Source: Anthoceros angustus (Eukaryota; Streptophyta; Anthocerotopsida; Anthocerotales; Anthocerotaceae). Taken from it: a stretch of 64,000 nt of DNA. Each line of letters opens with the position of its first letter. The first letter of the stretch is position 1. The notes beneath the pieces were generated by a model, which was not told the DNA's origin, searched no databases, and saw nothing but the letters and a program-made list of their open reading frames with translations. The translations under genes and the position numbers were made by a program. Location: NCBI GenBank assembly GCA_010909165.1, contig VJWM01000118.1, forward strand, positions 124,001-188,000, read 5' to 3'. Below, in pieces: positions 21,282-32,309 of the stretch.

Positions 21282-23831
21282 ACTTCTCTTTGTCAGCTTG
21301 AGCAGTTACAGTGGTGTGATAGCTGCGGATTAGTAAGCCTATGCCCGAAGCGGTTTTGGGGAGGTGGTGATCGGAGAAGATGGATCCGCAATTTCTTTGC
21401 TGGTTGGTAGCATCTGTGTAGTATCACGCTGCGGAATAGATTGCAGGAAGAGTCCCAAGGTCCTCAGGGAAGGGTCTTGTGAGAGGAGCAGGAAGCAGGG
21501 TTAGCACATACTTTGTACTCTATGCCTGAACTTTTTCTGAGCATAGCTGTTGTCAGTGGCAATTTGATCACAAGTGTCTTGGACCAATTAGGTAGGTGTG
21601 CCCATTGGTGACATAGCTAAAGCTCCCAGCTAAATATGGTGTCGCAATATAGTGTCTCTCCACAGCTACCTTTGCATTACCTATTTGATACGATGATGAT
21701 CAGTTAAATGAGTTGATGCAAATTATGATTTGATATTTATATATGTCTCAAATAGAAATAATAATTATAATACAAATTTTAGCTCCATATTTTAGATGAA
21801 AATTTTAAGCTTCGGTGTGTGAAAACAAATGAGGCACGCCCAACAACCGAACGCCTTGTCAGAAGAAAGCGTCCGTTCAAAAAACACGAGTGGGGCCCAC
21901 CACATACACTTGGTGGGCCCATTGCCTTCCTCGTTTCCATCCATCCTTGGCATGCCAGAGTCCGTAGGTCCATCCGCATGGCCCCCCATCGTCCACACCG
22001 CTCGGCGGCATGGGGCATCCGGCATTGCGCGCAATATTGTTTGTGGGTGTGGATGGTCGGTATAGGGTTTATGAGGTTTGCCTTAAACATGAATTCCTCC
22101 TACCAAGTATGGTTGTCCTATTTAGTGGGTATTTAATTGATTGAGAAATACCGTAGGTAGAAAGATAATTTGTCTCAACTTGCCAAAGAATACGATGAAA
22201 GGGGACATGGCCATGGCGGCACCTTCAGGCTGTTCAGCAATGCGTGTACATATGTCTGCAATCTCCCCCAGCTGTCTAACGTGTGGCTATGCGCCACAAG
22301 CTTCCCGAACCCATCAGCTGCAGCTCCAGTATGCCAGACTAATATCTATGGAGACTGCAAGTTGCACCAAATTGCCACTTGTCGCCTCCTTCCTGTCTAT
22401 CAAACTTAGGACCGATGAAGCTTACTCCCTGCCCTACAACATGCAAAGTGTTCAACCGAGATACCACGTACACAGGTAGGTTGAACAACTAGGTATTCCG
22501 TGTGGACCCGGTAATCCAACGGACATCTCCATAGCAACCTTCTCTGCTGGAGGCAGGCTGCACGGCGGAGACAGGGCCTCTTTTGGCAACATCCCAGCAG
22601 CGACAGGCAAGTTGTGCAAAAGCACCCACAACTGATATGGACTGTCCTGAAGGCCATCCTGCACCTGCACCCTGCCCAATTGAGTGTTCGAGAGGCCTCG
22701 TCTTTCCTTATGCACTCCGAATCACGTCACATGAATGTCCCTCCACCACAGATTCTGCCACATTGTGCATGACACCCCAGGGGAAATGCAGCGCTCTGCA
22801 TAAATTCTAAGCTCTTGATTCTTGAAGCCATGGAGCCAGGACAGCCTCACCTAATGTGCTTACATCAGCCATACCCAAGGTCACAATCACGTCACGTGGG
22901 TGCCACCACATACATTCATGTGTTGTCTCTAGTGCATGCTTTTGCATACATGAAATGGAGATGGCGGTGTTTGTTACATGTAGGAAGGAGGAGAGGAGTG
23001 AGAGGCAGTTCACCTGGGCATGCGCATGGCACTGTTGCTGGGCACCGGGCTGCGTGCCGCTGCTGTGCCTTGTCTTGTTCTTGTCAAGTTGGGGAATCGA
23101 AGGGGAGCCGAATGGCTGCATCCTTCCACCTGGCCGCTTGTCCGTGCCCCGGCTGCGCCATGCTGAACGGCGCTGCCCTTCCGGGCACCCGAGCTCCAGT
23201 CGTGACGACAAATTGCGTCAGAGAGCTACCTCTCTCGGGCCGGGCCGGGCCGGGTCGCGGGCGGGAGAGAGTAGAGTAGAGTACCGGTGGTGACATCGGG
23301 TACGGTGCTGCGTCCTCCGGATGCGCTGGGATTGGCGCCCGTAACACGCCCGGGTTTGCAATTTGCACGTTCCCTCCCGTCACCTCGCGCGTGCCTGCTG
23401 CCCGCGGCATTCAGGCCCGCAGCGGAGCGCAGGGGTCGAGGGGATAGGAGAACGCACCTCCTGTCGGCCGGTTCCCTGGACTTTCGAGCGGAGGCGATGC
23501 GAGGAAGGCAATGCTGGCTTGTTGGGTTGCTGCTGCGTGAGAGATTTTTTGTTGGGCAGTCGCTCGTGCGCTCGCATTTGAGGGATTTAATACGCGGGTG
23601 ACGGGGGAAGAAGCAGCGAAGATGAGGGAGCATTGTGGGCGCTTCCGGTTTAGGACTGGGAGCGGTATCGGAGCTCCCCGTGGGGCTGGGGAGGTGCGTG
23701 CATTGCAGAAGCTGAGGCCTGCGTATGCTCTGTTTCGGGGAACAGGAAGGAAACGGACAGAATGAGTTGAAGACGGGGAGGAGGATATTTTGTCAGTGGG
23801 CTTAGCTTGCAGCGCAGTGGAGGAGGTGGCT
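21282..23831. other. Long intergenic region upstream of the receptor kinase
   Basis: 2.5 kb without a gene I can support. 21282-21700 is the S1FA 3' region; 21700-21800 is AT-rich. At about 21891-21922 two facing copies of GGGCCCACCA (TCP-factor-like GGGCCCAC sites) lie 10 bp apart. 22150-22800 has open frames on both strands without motifs. 23000-23600 is GC-rich with a short GGGCC microsatellite (about 23238-23256) and probably belongs to the promoter and leader of the kinase gene at 23832. Confidence 0.4.
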
Positions 23832-26800
23832 ATGGGGGCTCTGTTTCTGCTGTATGTTGCGGTGATAAGCATGCTGTGCTCTTTTGTGGGCGGGACGATT
23901 ATCCCCCCTGGCGTTAGCTTGGAAGGTGGGGAGCCTACTTCTGCGGTTGTTCATTTTGTCTGGCGGAATGCAGTGGTGCTGTGCTGACGTTTGAGGTTTT
24001 GCGTTCTTGCAGTGAATGCGCTGATCACCATGAAGCAGTACCTGGCGGACCCAGGAAATAATCTTGAGTCGTGGGACAGGCTTGCAGTTGACGCATGCGG
24101 TTTTTTCCACGTTACCTGCTCAAATCAGCTGTCAGTCATCAGGATGTTAGTGTTGGACCATGGGCCTTCTTCTTCCCGTGATGCACCTGGTATGTGCTTG
24201 TTCTTGGGCTGACGTACCGTGCTCTGTTTTGGTTTGTGCCAGAGATCTTTCAGGTGCAAGGTTATCCGGAACCCTTTCACCGGCGATAGGGAGCTTACCA
24301 AACCTTCAGCACTTGTACGTAGCTGGTCCTCTCATGGAGGGCGTCGAGGAGTGCATGACATGGATACCTTTGCTGTGCAGAGTGTCTAATTCATGGATTG
24401 TTCTTGTTCAAGGGTCATGCCATACAACTCCCTGTCAGGAACGCTACCCCCGGAATTGGGTAACTTGACTGGGCTGGTGGAATTGGATCTCTCCAACAAC
24501 AAGTTCAATGGGACTATCCCTTCGACAATCGGGCAGCTGCAAAGTCTTATTTACCTGTAAGAGAACCGTCGTTGTAGAGTGAAAAACCCTTGCTTCTTTG
24601 TGTGTTTCTCGGTCGGAGGAAGTTAAACAAAACGATGCCTCCTTTGCTCTACTGCATTGTTGCCGTAGATGAGAAACCACAACTTCAAATTCTGTGTCCA
24701 AGCTGTACAGATTAGCTGACATCCTGTAGTTTTTTTTCCTGTCCAGGCGTCCAAACTGTACAGATTAGCTGACATCATGTAGTTTTTTTTCCTGTCCAGG
24801 CGCTTGAACAACAATAATCTTTCCGGAGACTTGTCGTTTTTTTCCAACATGACCAACCTTCAAGTCTTGTAAATCCCTGATTCATTCCAGACGATGTTGT
24901 TTATGTGTCTGAGTCAGTCATGACTGCAAACTCATAGTGCCAGCAACACCTTGCATCAGGGATCTGTCGTCCAACAACTTCAACGGGACTGGCCCACGAA
25001 TCTCATCTGCCAATTTCAAGTAGGATAAACCAGTTCCACCTCCAAGCTACATTTCTGAATGCCATTGAATGCATTTCAAGCAAGAGATGCTTATCTGCGA
25101 GCCATCAGGTTACTGACTGAATCAGACATGCAGCTTTTCGAATAACCCAGCTTGCCTACTGGGTCCGACACAGGGCTGCCCGACCATCATCGAAGAACAG
25201 CCCCTCACTCAGGCCGAAGGTACACGCTTTTCCATCCCTTTCTCCGCCCCATCACTCCTCTGCTTCTCCTTCCATGCAGCATGATAAAACAAATCCTCCT
25301 TCCTTCCATGCAGGCAGCAGCAGCCTAGGCGTAGGCATGGCAAAGTCTGGGAGACCCAGCATCTGGTTTCTGGCCTGTGGGCTCATCAGCGCCGGTCTTC
25401 TACTGGCCATCTTGATGCTCGCTGCCCTATCTTGGATGCGTCGCCAAACCAAGCAAGCCTTCTTCGACGTCCACGGTAACCATCCCCTTCCCTTCCTCTC
25501 CACCCACCTCAAACTTGTCCAACATCCGCCATCCTAACACCAACCCAAATCTTTCACTCCAGCCCAAGGCCCAGATGCTTCCCTGGGCCAGCTCAAGAAA
25601 TTCTCCCTCCGAGAACTGCAGATCGCCACAGACAACTTCGACAACAAGAACGTTCTGGGGAAAGGAGGCTTCGGGCACGTTTACAAAGGCAGCCTGTCCG
25701 ACGGATCCACCATCGCCGTCAAGCGCTTGAAGGACGGCAACATAGCAGGAGGCGAGCTCCAGTTCCAGATGGAGGTGGAGATGATCAGCTTGGCTGTGCA
25801 CCGCAACCTCCTCCGACTGGTGGGTTTCTGCATGACGCCCACAGAAAGGCTCCTTGTCTACCCCTTCATGTGCAACGGTAGTGTGGCGTCCCGACTCCAC
25901 GGTGCGTTGATCTCCATGCCATTCCTTCCCTTTCAAATTTCCTTTCCTCTCCAACACCTTTATCTTCACCTCCAACCGTGGTTTTTCCTCACATTCTCCT
26001 TCAACACCTATATTTCTCCTTTGTCCACCCCGGTTTTCCTCAGATTCTCTCCCACCTCCTTCATCTTCACCTCCAACCCTGGTTCTCACGTTCTCATCGA
26101 ACACCTGGGTTCTCACATTCTGCACCACCACCTTTTTAAAATTCTTCACCTCCAACCATTAGTTTTCTCACTTTCTCCTCCAACACCTGGGTTTTCTCAC
26201 ATCCTCCTCCACCACCTTTTCCTTCACCTCCAACCATGGTTTTCTCACATTCTCCTCCAACACCTGATCTTGGCCTCATCTTTTCTCTTGGCTGATCCAG
26301 ACACGATTCTGGGCAAGCCGGTGCTGGACTGGCCAGCCCGGAAGCGGATCGCCCTGGGGGCGGCGCGGGGTCTGCTCTACCTGCACGAGCACTGCGACCC
26401 CAAGATCATCCACCGGGACGTGAAGGCGGCCAACATCCTGCTGGACGACACGTTCGAGGCGGTGGTGGGCGATTTCGGGCTGGCTAAGCTGCTGGACCAC
26501 CAGGACACCCACATCACCACGGCGGTGCGGGGGACGGTGGGCCACATCGCACCAGAATACCTCTCGACGGGCCAGTCCTCCGAGAAGACGGACGTGTTCG
26601 GCTACGGCATCCTGCTGCTGGAGCTCATCACGGGCGAGCGGGCCTTCGACTTCGGCCGCATCAAGCAGCGCAAGGACGTGATGCTGCTGGACTGGGTGAA
26701 GACGCTGCACCACGACAAGAAGCTGGAGTGCCTGGCCGACGCGCGCCTCAAGGCCGACTTCAACGCCTTCGAGCTGGAGGAGATGGTGCAGGTGGCGCTG

Positions 26801-27013
26801 CTGTGCACCCAGTTCTCCCCCGCCGACCGGCCCTCCATGGCCGTGGTTGTGCGCATGCTGGAGGGCGACGGCCTCGCTGAGCGCTGGGAGGAGTGGCAGA
26901 AGGTGGAGCTCCGGCGGACCCAACAGGCCCGCCTGCTTCCCCGAAGGTTCGACAGGATGGTCGAGGACTCCACCTTCGATCTCGAGGCCGTGGAACTCTC
27001 CGGTCCTCGCTAG
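23832..27013 (+). CDS. LRR receptor-like kinase, subfamily II (SERK/NIK type)
   Basis: Plasma-membrane co-receptor kinase. Ten exons close to 623 aa: 23832-23925, 24013-24145, 24243-24314, 24413-24556, 24800-24868, 24960-25019, 25134-25219, 25314-25475, 25563-25901 and 26301-27013. Order: signal peptide ([16 protein letters not shown]), LRR N-cap with [20 protein letters not shown], four to five LRRs ([64 protein letters not shown]), one transmembrane helix ([20 protein letters not shown]), and kinase. Kinase motifs: [53 protein letters not shown] (RD type), [57 protein letters not shown]. The Ser-Pro-Pro hinge of true SERKs is absent, so NIK-like or a basal member is possible. Confidence 0.93.
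24697..24802 (+). repeat. 53-bp tandem duplication containing a 3' splice site
   Basis: Copies 24697-24749 and 24750-24802 differ at two bases. Each ends in a poly-T tract and CCTGTCCAG|GCG, so the intron before exon 5 of the receptor kinase has two nearly identical acceptors, 53 bp apart. Only the second continues the LRR frame; use of the first would meet TAG after six codons. Confidence 0.85.
25902..26300 (+). repeat. Pyrimidine-rich minisatellite filling receptor-kinase intron 9
   Basis: The 399-bp intron is almost wholly built from degenerate copies of a 45-60 bp unit with CTTCACCTCCAACC, TGGTTTTCTCACATTC and TCCTCCAACACCT. No stop occurs in the kinase frame here, so intron retention would insert a Phe/Ser/Leu/Pro-rich segment rather than truncate the protein. 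Confidence 0.75.
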
Positions 27014-27199
27014 CTTGCTTGCTTGCTTGCTTGTATCGCTGTTTTAATCATGCCGGGACTGGAATATTCGAAACGCTCGGGGGACGCAAAGCTGGCACGG
27101 AACCGGGAATTTCTGATAACTGCAATTTTTAAGCCCGATTCAAAAGAAAAGCCATGTTTACACGGATACTCATGTAATACTCCATGGAAACTAAAGAAG

Positions 27200-27570
27200 T
27201 CTTTTAGTAAGGGGAAAAAAAGCTCATCCAGCAGGCATGACCAACACGGACCTGAGGATCAAGGTGAAAGGGAGCGACCAAGTTTCCTACCTATGGACAC
27301 TTCTCATTAAGGAGAAGACCTGAAAGGGAGCGACTAAGTTTCCTACCTATGGTCACATCTCTTTCCTTAATGTCATATGCAGGAAGAACAAATGGCTTGC
27401 AAACCACGAAGAAAGAGGAAGAAGCGTCACCTGTGGTCTCCGCTTTGTGAAAAACATCGTCCAGAGGGCCCTTTGAAGGGCAATTGAGACTTGTTGTCTG
27501 AAGTATACTGTGAAGTAGGAAAAAGACAGCCCTGTGCCGTGCCTGCAGGCGTGGTAACCTTTGGTGCATG
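27200..27570 (+). repeat. Dispersed repeat, copy B
   Basis: Related to 17590-17925. It contains an internal 40-bp duplication ('AAAGGGAGCGAC.AAGTTTCCTACC' at about 27268-27295 and 27314-27345). The reading frame is less preserved than in copy A. It sits just beyond the receptor kinase 3' end. Confidence 0.6.
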
Positions 27571-27765
27571 TAAACTTATGCAACACAACATATAAACTTA
27601 TACAAGACAAAATATAAACTCATGCAACACAACATGTAAACTTATGTAAGAGAACATGTAAACTCATGCAACACAACATGTAAACTCATATAACACATCA
27701 TGTAAACTCATGCAACACAACATGTAAACTCATGCAACACATCATGTAAAGTCATACAATATAGC
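27563..27765. repeat. Minisatellite, about 22-bp unit
   Basis: About nine tandem copies of ATGTAAACTCATGCAACACA with one to four changes each (ACTTATG, CATCATG variants). Confidence 0.85.
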
Positions 27766-27814
27766 ATAAGAGTTCTCTAAAATTCGTTGCAAGAAACAAA
27801 TACATCGAAGAAAT

Positions 27815-28330
27815 AGGTTACAATTGGATGGCTTTGAATTGGTTGAATAAGGAATAGGTTACATTTGGATGAGTTTGAATAGATGGAATAAGGACTAGGT
27901 TACATTTGGATGAGTTTGAATAGATAGAATAAGGAATAGGTACAATTGGATGGTTTTGAATAGGATGAATAAGGATTAGGTTACAATTGGATGGCTTTAT
28001 TAGAATAAGTTGCAATCGGATAGCTGCTTAATTTGGAGTAGTGCCTTCCTCATCAGGAGTCCATCTTTAGCATATAAAAGGTTGCAAGACCTACTATAAG
28101 TAGATTACAATTGGATAACTGCCTAACCTGGAGTGACCCATGATCTAGAGTAGCCCCATCCTAATTAAGAGTTGTGGAAAGTCTACTTTGAGTAGGTTAG
28201 AATTGTATAGCTGCCTAGTAAGGAGTGACCCCTGACTTGAAGTAGCACATTCTAATTAGGAGTCGTGGAAGACCTACTTTGAGTAAGTTACAATTGGATG
28301 ACCGCCCAATATGGAGTAGCATGTTTCCTA
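27815..28330. repeat. Two tandem-repeat blocks upstream of the RRM gene
   Basis: 27815-28010 holds four copies of a roughly 45-bp unit (AATAAGGAATAGGTTACA, TTTGGATGAGTTTGAATAG). 28018-28330 holds three diverged copies of a roughly 95-115 bp unit (TACAATTGGATAACTGCC, TGGAGTGACCC, AATTAGGAGT, GGAAGACCTACTTTGAGTA). They lie directly before a TATA box and may be part of an upstream control region. Confidence 0.7.
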
Positions 28331-28349
28331 GTTCGGAGTCTATCATATG

Positions 28350-28357
28350 TATATAAA
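28350..28357 (+). promoter_or_regulatory. TATA box of the RRM gene
   Basis: TATATAAAGG within CCTAGTTCGGAGTC...; the same arrangement (CCTAGTTGAGGATCC, then TATATAAAGGATTG) is found at 43395 upstream of the related RRM gene, so the promoters share ancestry. It lies about 220 bp before the ATG. Confidence 0.5.
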
Positions 28358-28572
28358 GGGTTGTGAGGTAGCTATAGTGCTCAACATTTCTTATTTTATG
28401 TAATGATATGCTAACTAGAGAAGTGTATCGTGTATAATATTTGCTTGCTTAACTTAAGAGAAGATCAGGAAAAAAAGCAAAGGAGCAAGTTATTACTCAT
28501 TTCTTGTAGTGACGTGTAAGCTTGAGAACACTCGAGCGTTGTATTACTTGAGGTTACTTACTTTTGTCGGAG

Positions 28573-29496
28573 ATGACAATAAACGATACAAACATGGAAC
28601 AAAATGTTTTGGCATCTACATGTTTGTGCGTTCAAAATCTTGACCCTGCAATTACAAAAGATCATCTATTTGACCTTTGTATTGGCTTTGGGACTATTGA
28701 GTCTATACGAATAATGCCCTCAATAGAAGATTCAGAACAATTTGCATTTATTAATTTTTATCATCTACAAGATGCTAAACGAGCTGTACGAATGTTAAAC
28801 TCAATTTTTATGGATGGAATGCCTATAATTCGCATCAAATTTAACCAAGTTTCAAGTTCGAGCTCTGAAGAAGAAATGTTAAGCAAATATAACAAAATCT
28901 CGACCTCGAGCTCTAAAGAAGAAATCTCAAGCAAGAATAACAAAATCTCAACTACAAGCTCTGAAGGACAAATGTCAAAATGTAACCAAATATCGAGTTT
29001 GAGCTCTAAAGAAATCTCAAGCAAATATAGCCAAATCTTGAGCTCGAGCTCTGAAGAAAAAATATCAAGAAATTCTAAGCAAATCTTGAGATCGACCTTT
29101 GAAGAAAAAATCTCAAGCGAATCTAACCAAATCTTGAGCTCGAGCTCTGAAGAAAAAATCTCAAGCAAATCTAACGAAATCTTGAACTCGAGCTCTAAGG
29201 AAGAAATCTCAAGCAAATATGACAAATCCCCGAGCAAATATAATACTATCTCAAGCAAACATAACCAAATCTCGAGCTCGAGCTCTTTACAGAAAATCTC
29301 AAGCAAATATAACAAACTCTCGAGCCAATATAATGAAATTGCGAGCAAGTATAGTGAAATCTCAAGCAAATATAACGAAATCTCGAGCTCGAGGTCTAGA
29401 GAAGAAATCTTGAGCAAATATAAGGAAATCTCGAGCAAATATAAGGAAATCTCAAGTAAATATAAGGAAATCTCGAGCAAATATAATGAGATCTAA
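28573..29496 (+). CDS. RRM protein with long Ser/Lys/Tyr/Ile repeat tail
   Basis: Single open frame, 307 aa. Residues about 15-90 form one RNA recognition motif: CLCVQNLDPAITKDHLFDLC (RNP2 LCVQNL), then FAFINFYHLQDAKRAVRML (RNP1-like FAFINF). From about residue 93 to the end the protein is a repeat of 15-16 residues, roughly SSSSEEKISSKYNQIL, about nine copies, ending in shorter 7-residue units (SSKYKEI). The tail would be a low-complexity or coiled stretch. The upstream in-frame TTG at 28564 is not a likely start. It is related in its RRM and promoter to the gene at 43561. The RRM pattern (LCVxNL...INYxxxQDAxxAxxxL) recalls Mei2-like RRMs, but this is weak. The function is unknown. Confidence 0.72.
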   Translation: MTINDTNMEQNVLASTCLCVQNLDPAITKDHLFDLCIGFGTIESIRIMPSIEDSEQFAFINFYHLQDAKRAVRMLNSIFMDGMPIIRIKFNQVSSSSSEEEMLSKYNKISTSSSKEEISSKNNKISTTSSEGQMSKCNQISSLSSKEISSKYSQILSSSSEEKISRNSKQILRSTFEEKISSESNQILSSSSEEKISSKSNEILNSSSKEEISSKYDKSPSKYNTISSKHNQISSSSSLQKISSKYNKLSSQYNEIASKYSEISSKYNEISSSRSREEILSKYKEISSKYKEISSKYKEISSKYNEI

Positions 29497-32309
29497 AGCT
29501 CAAGGTCTAAAAAATAATTTTCGAGCTCAAGTTGGGGGTATGAAGATGATAAAGAAGCAACAAGAACAAGAATGAAGAAAGATATTTTTTTGGTCCACTA
29601 AGCATATGAACATTAGTTTCTCATTTCAAACATCAAATAAAATAAAGAGCCAAGATTGTAATGATATTTATTAGATACGATATAATAGGATAGAAAGGCA
29701 GACACACTAATTTATATTTTGAATCACAATTTATAAAGATGAATTTAGTTTTGATTATAATAAATTAAATTAAATATATATTATTGTAATGATTGTACAA
29801 ATGTTTTAGCTAGGTAATGGTTTCTATGGAACATGTAGTCTTCCTATCTTGAGCCAATTTCCGGGCTTCGGCTTAGCAAAGCTTAATAGAGGCAATTCTT
29901 TACTTTCATTACAAGAGCTACCAAGATCGGCCACCAATGAAGTTATATTTATTTTTTGTGTGTTGCGACTCTAGCCAGAAGTTCAAAGACCTGGTTTGTG
30001 CCCCAACGTGGTACACCCGCGGCAAGGCCGCAATGGCTCGATTGACTGGCCTTGATGATCATGATCTTTAATGAGGCCAAGCCGCGACGACCTCATCAGC
30101 CTACCAGGCCATCAATACATGAGAATGCACCCATTTGGCTGACCAAGAACTTGATCGATGATCGAGCAACCATGATCGATCAGCTGATTACCACCTAATC
30201 CAACAGCTAATTGATCCTACTCTCTAGATCGATGAGCTTTAGACCCTGTTGCTTGATATGAAGTGGAACAGCTGGGATTGACCTTGGCACATTTGAAGTT
30301 GAGTTTCTCGATCCTGTACGCTTTCCAAGTTCAGGCTTATGTAGAGAGCTAGACTTTGAAGGAGAGGCACCATGACCCATATGCATGTCGAAGGAAGTTC
30401 TCCAGGCGAGGACAAAGAAAGCTGTAGACCTAAATCAAAAACCAACCCCTTCATGCTTGAATCGAAAGCTACATCAGCCAAACCTAGTTGAATCGCCTGA
30501 GCCGATTCAGGCCAGGCTTGATTCATGCGTGAAGGTCATGGGACACCTATCATATATCAAGCTTGAATGGTTGAGGCCTGAATCAATCAGGTGTCTGAAT
30601 GAGATTAAAAGCCTGAACATCATGGCTTTCCGCAGGACTTGGCTCTCCAAAACGACGGCTCATCACTTTCGCACCGACAGCTTTCCCAATAAACTTTGGC
30701 TCACAGCCTTCACGCTGAGCGACGGCTTTTGCTGAGCACTTTCCGCTGAGACGGCTTTACTGGTAACCGCTCTGAGCGACGCTTTCCGCCTGAACAGCTT
30801 CACTTTCCGCCTGAATGAGCGAATTCTAGCCCAATCACTAGGCATGGCAGCCTAATAACGGCCCGGCTGCTGGCTTGCAACCACGGCCAAGCCTGATGAT
30901 CACGGCCTAGCCGTTATCGCACGTTGGCCCGATCGAGATTATGCCCAGCCTTTTGTGGCCACTAGGTCTAGTTGGAGCTCCATCTGACTCCGTGTACCAA
31001 GTAGGAGATCCAACTCGGTGCACCGAGTCAGGTGAAGGGCTAGCTCCGCCAAAAAGAAAAGAAAGAAAGTAAGGATTTTCCCTTGCTTGAAACGGTACAC
31101 CATATATATGATCTTTGATGTAAGGTCCTTCAGGGGTATGATGTAACGAATGCACATCCTCAGCCATTTCAGGCTTATGTCAGTCTTTTACTCTCGCTCT
31201 ACAATATGAAATACATGTTTCATATGTACTTTTTGCCAAGTGGTATGAAATATATATAAATCACGGTTTTATATACGGTTCAATACCATATACAAATTCA
31301 TAAGTTTTGTTTGCACGGTTCAAGCGCGCCAAACCCGCACTAGAGGTGTTCGGCTTTTGGAGAGTTTATGGTGCCGCTTCTAGAGCCATTCGGCTTCTAG
31401 AGAAAGTTTATGTTGCCACTTTAGGCTTTTATTTTTGCATCCAGCTCCCAAAAAGTCCTTGTTCATGTGTGCATATCCTGGTGTAGGGTTTCACACGGGA
31501 GCCATGTCAAAGTTTGCTTGCTAATCTGTCAATCAAGTCGGCCATTAGGGGCCAGTCCGGAACCATGTCAATAAATATCTCTGCAATGAAGTAGATTGCA
31601 ATCCTACCTTTAGTCTGCAACCACAAGCAACAGCAGACAAGCGTTGCTGCCTGTAATTGTCTGTATCACTCGGGCTTCCACTTAATCTGTCAACACATCC
31701 ATACAAGTACACATGTCACAATGGATGGTAGACCTCTCGCGAGCACAACTTTATCCAGCCCGGTGCATGACCAAACAAGGTTGGTGATGATTCAAGCATT
31801 CCATGTGCATTCCGTGCAAACCTTTAAGTAACTAACCATAATATAACAGACTCTAACCCTAGGTACGAACATATTCGTAGATAGTATAAAATCGATATAC
31901 CCGGAAGTGGATTGTGCGAACCGATTTGACAGTTGCAACACTCCGGAACAAAGTTTTCCGTGGGACCGTATATTGTATGGAGAGTCGTTTTGAAGTGAGC
32001 TTTCCACACACCATAGGGGGCCTCTAAATTACGTAGACTGTAAATAATCGATTACATTCACCAAAAAGAAATTATGATTTTTTTTAAATCGTTCGAGTTA
32101 AAGAACATGGTGAAGCCAGCTTGGGTTGATGAGTTGCTCGTTCCCTTGGGTATGCAGATGTATCCTGGTACCTCTCCTTCCAAGTCGAACTCTCCGGGTA
32201 AGCCTGAACCTGGCAGGAGTGCAGGATCGGAAATGGGCGTGGTACCGGGTGGAACTATGGGCATGTTATGTCAGCAGGGGAAACTTTCTGAGGACGTTGG
32301 ACCCCTGGA
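29497..32309. other. Gene-poor AT- and repeat-rich region
   Basis: 29500-29830 is AT-rich. 29950-30240 has repeated GATCATGATC and GGCCAAGCC words. 30640-30830 is a degenerate array of CTTTCCGC and GACGGCTT. 30262-30390 (read on minus) and 32145-32270 (plus) are inverted copies of one segment (see findings). No intact gene is visible. Confidence 0.4.

Noticed and set aside
22406-23633. Several open frames on both strands before the receptor kinase, one with a weak LRR-like GNIPAATGKL reading
   Set aside because: Too short and isolated; neighbouring frames give no further LRR, so a gene is not supported.
26276-26923. 215-codon open frame on the minus strand over the kinase exon
   Set aside because: It is the antisense shadow of the GC-rich, intact kinase exon and has no motif of its own.
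27563-27765. Possible CRISPR-like array
   Set aside because: The 22-bp units are directly adjacent with no unique spacers, and the genome is a plant nuclear one; it is a minisatellite.
28761-29480. 239-codon Leu/Ile-rich minus-strand frame
   Set aside because: It is the complement of the Ser/Lys/Tyr repeat tail of the RRM protein; the regularity comes from that repeat.
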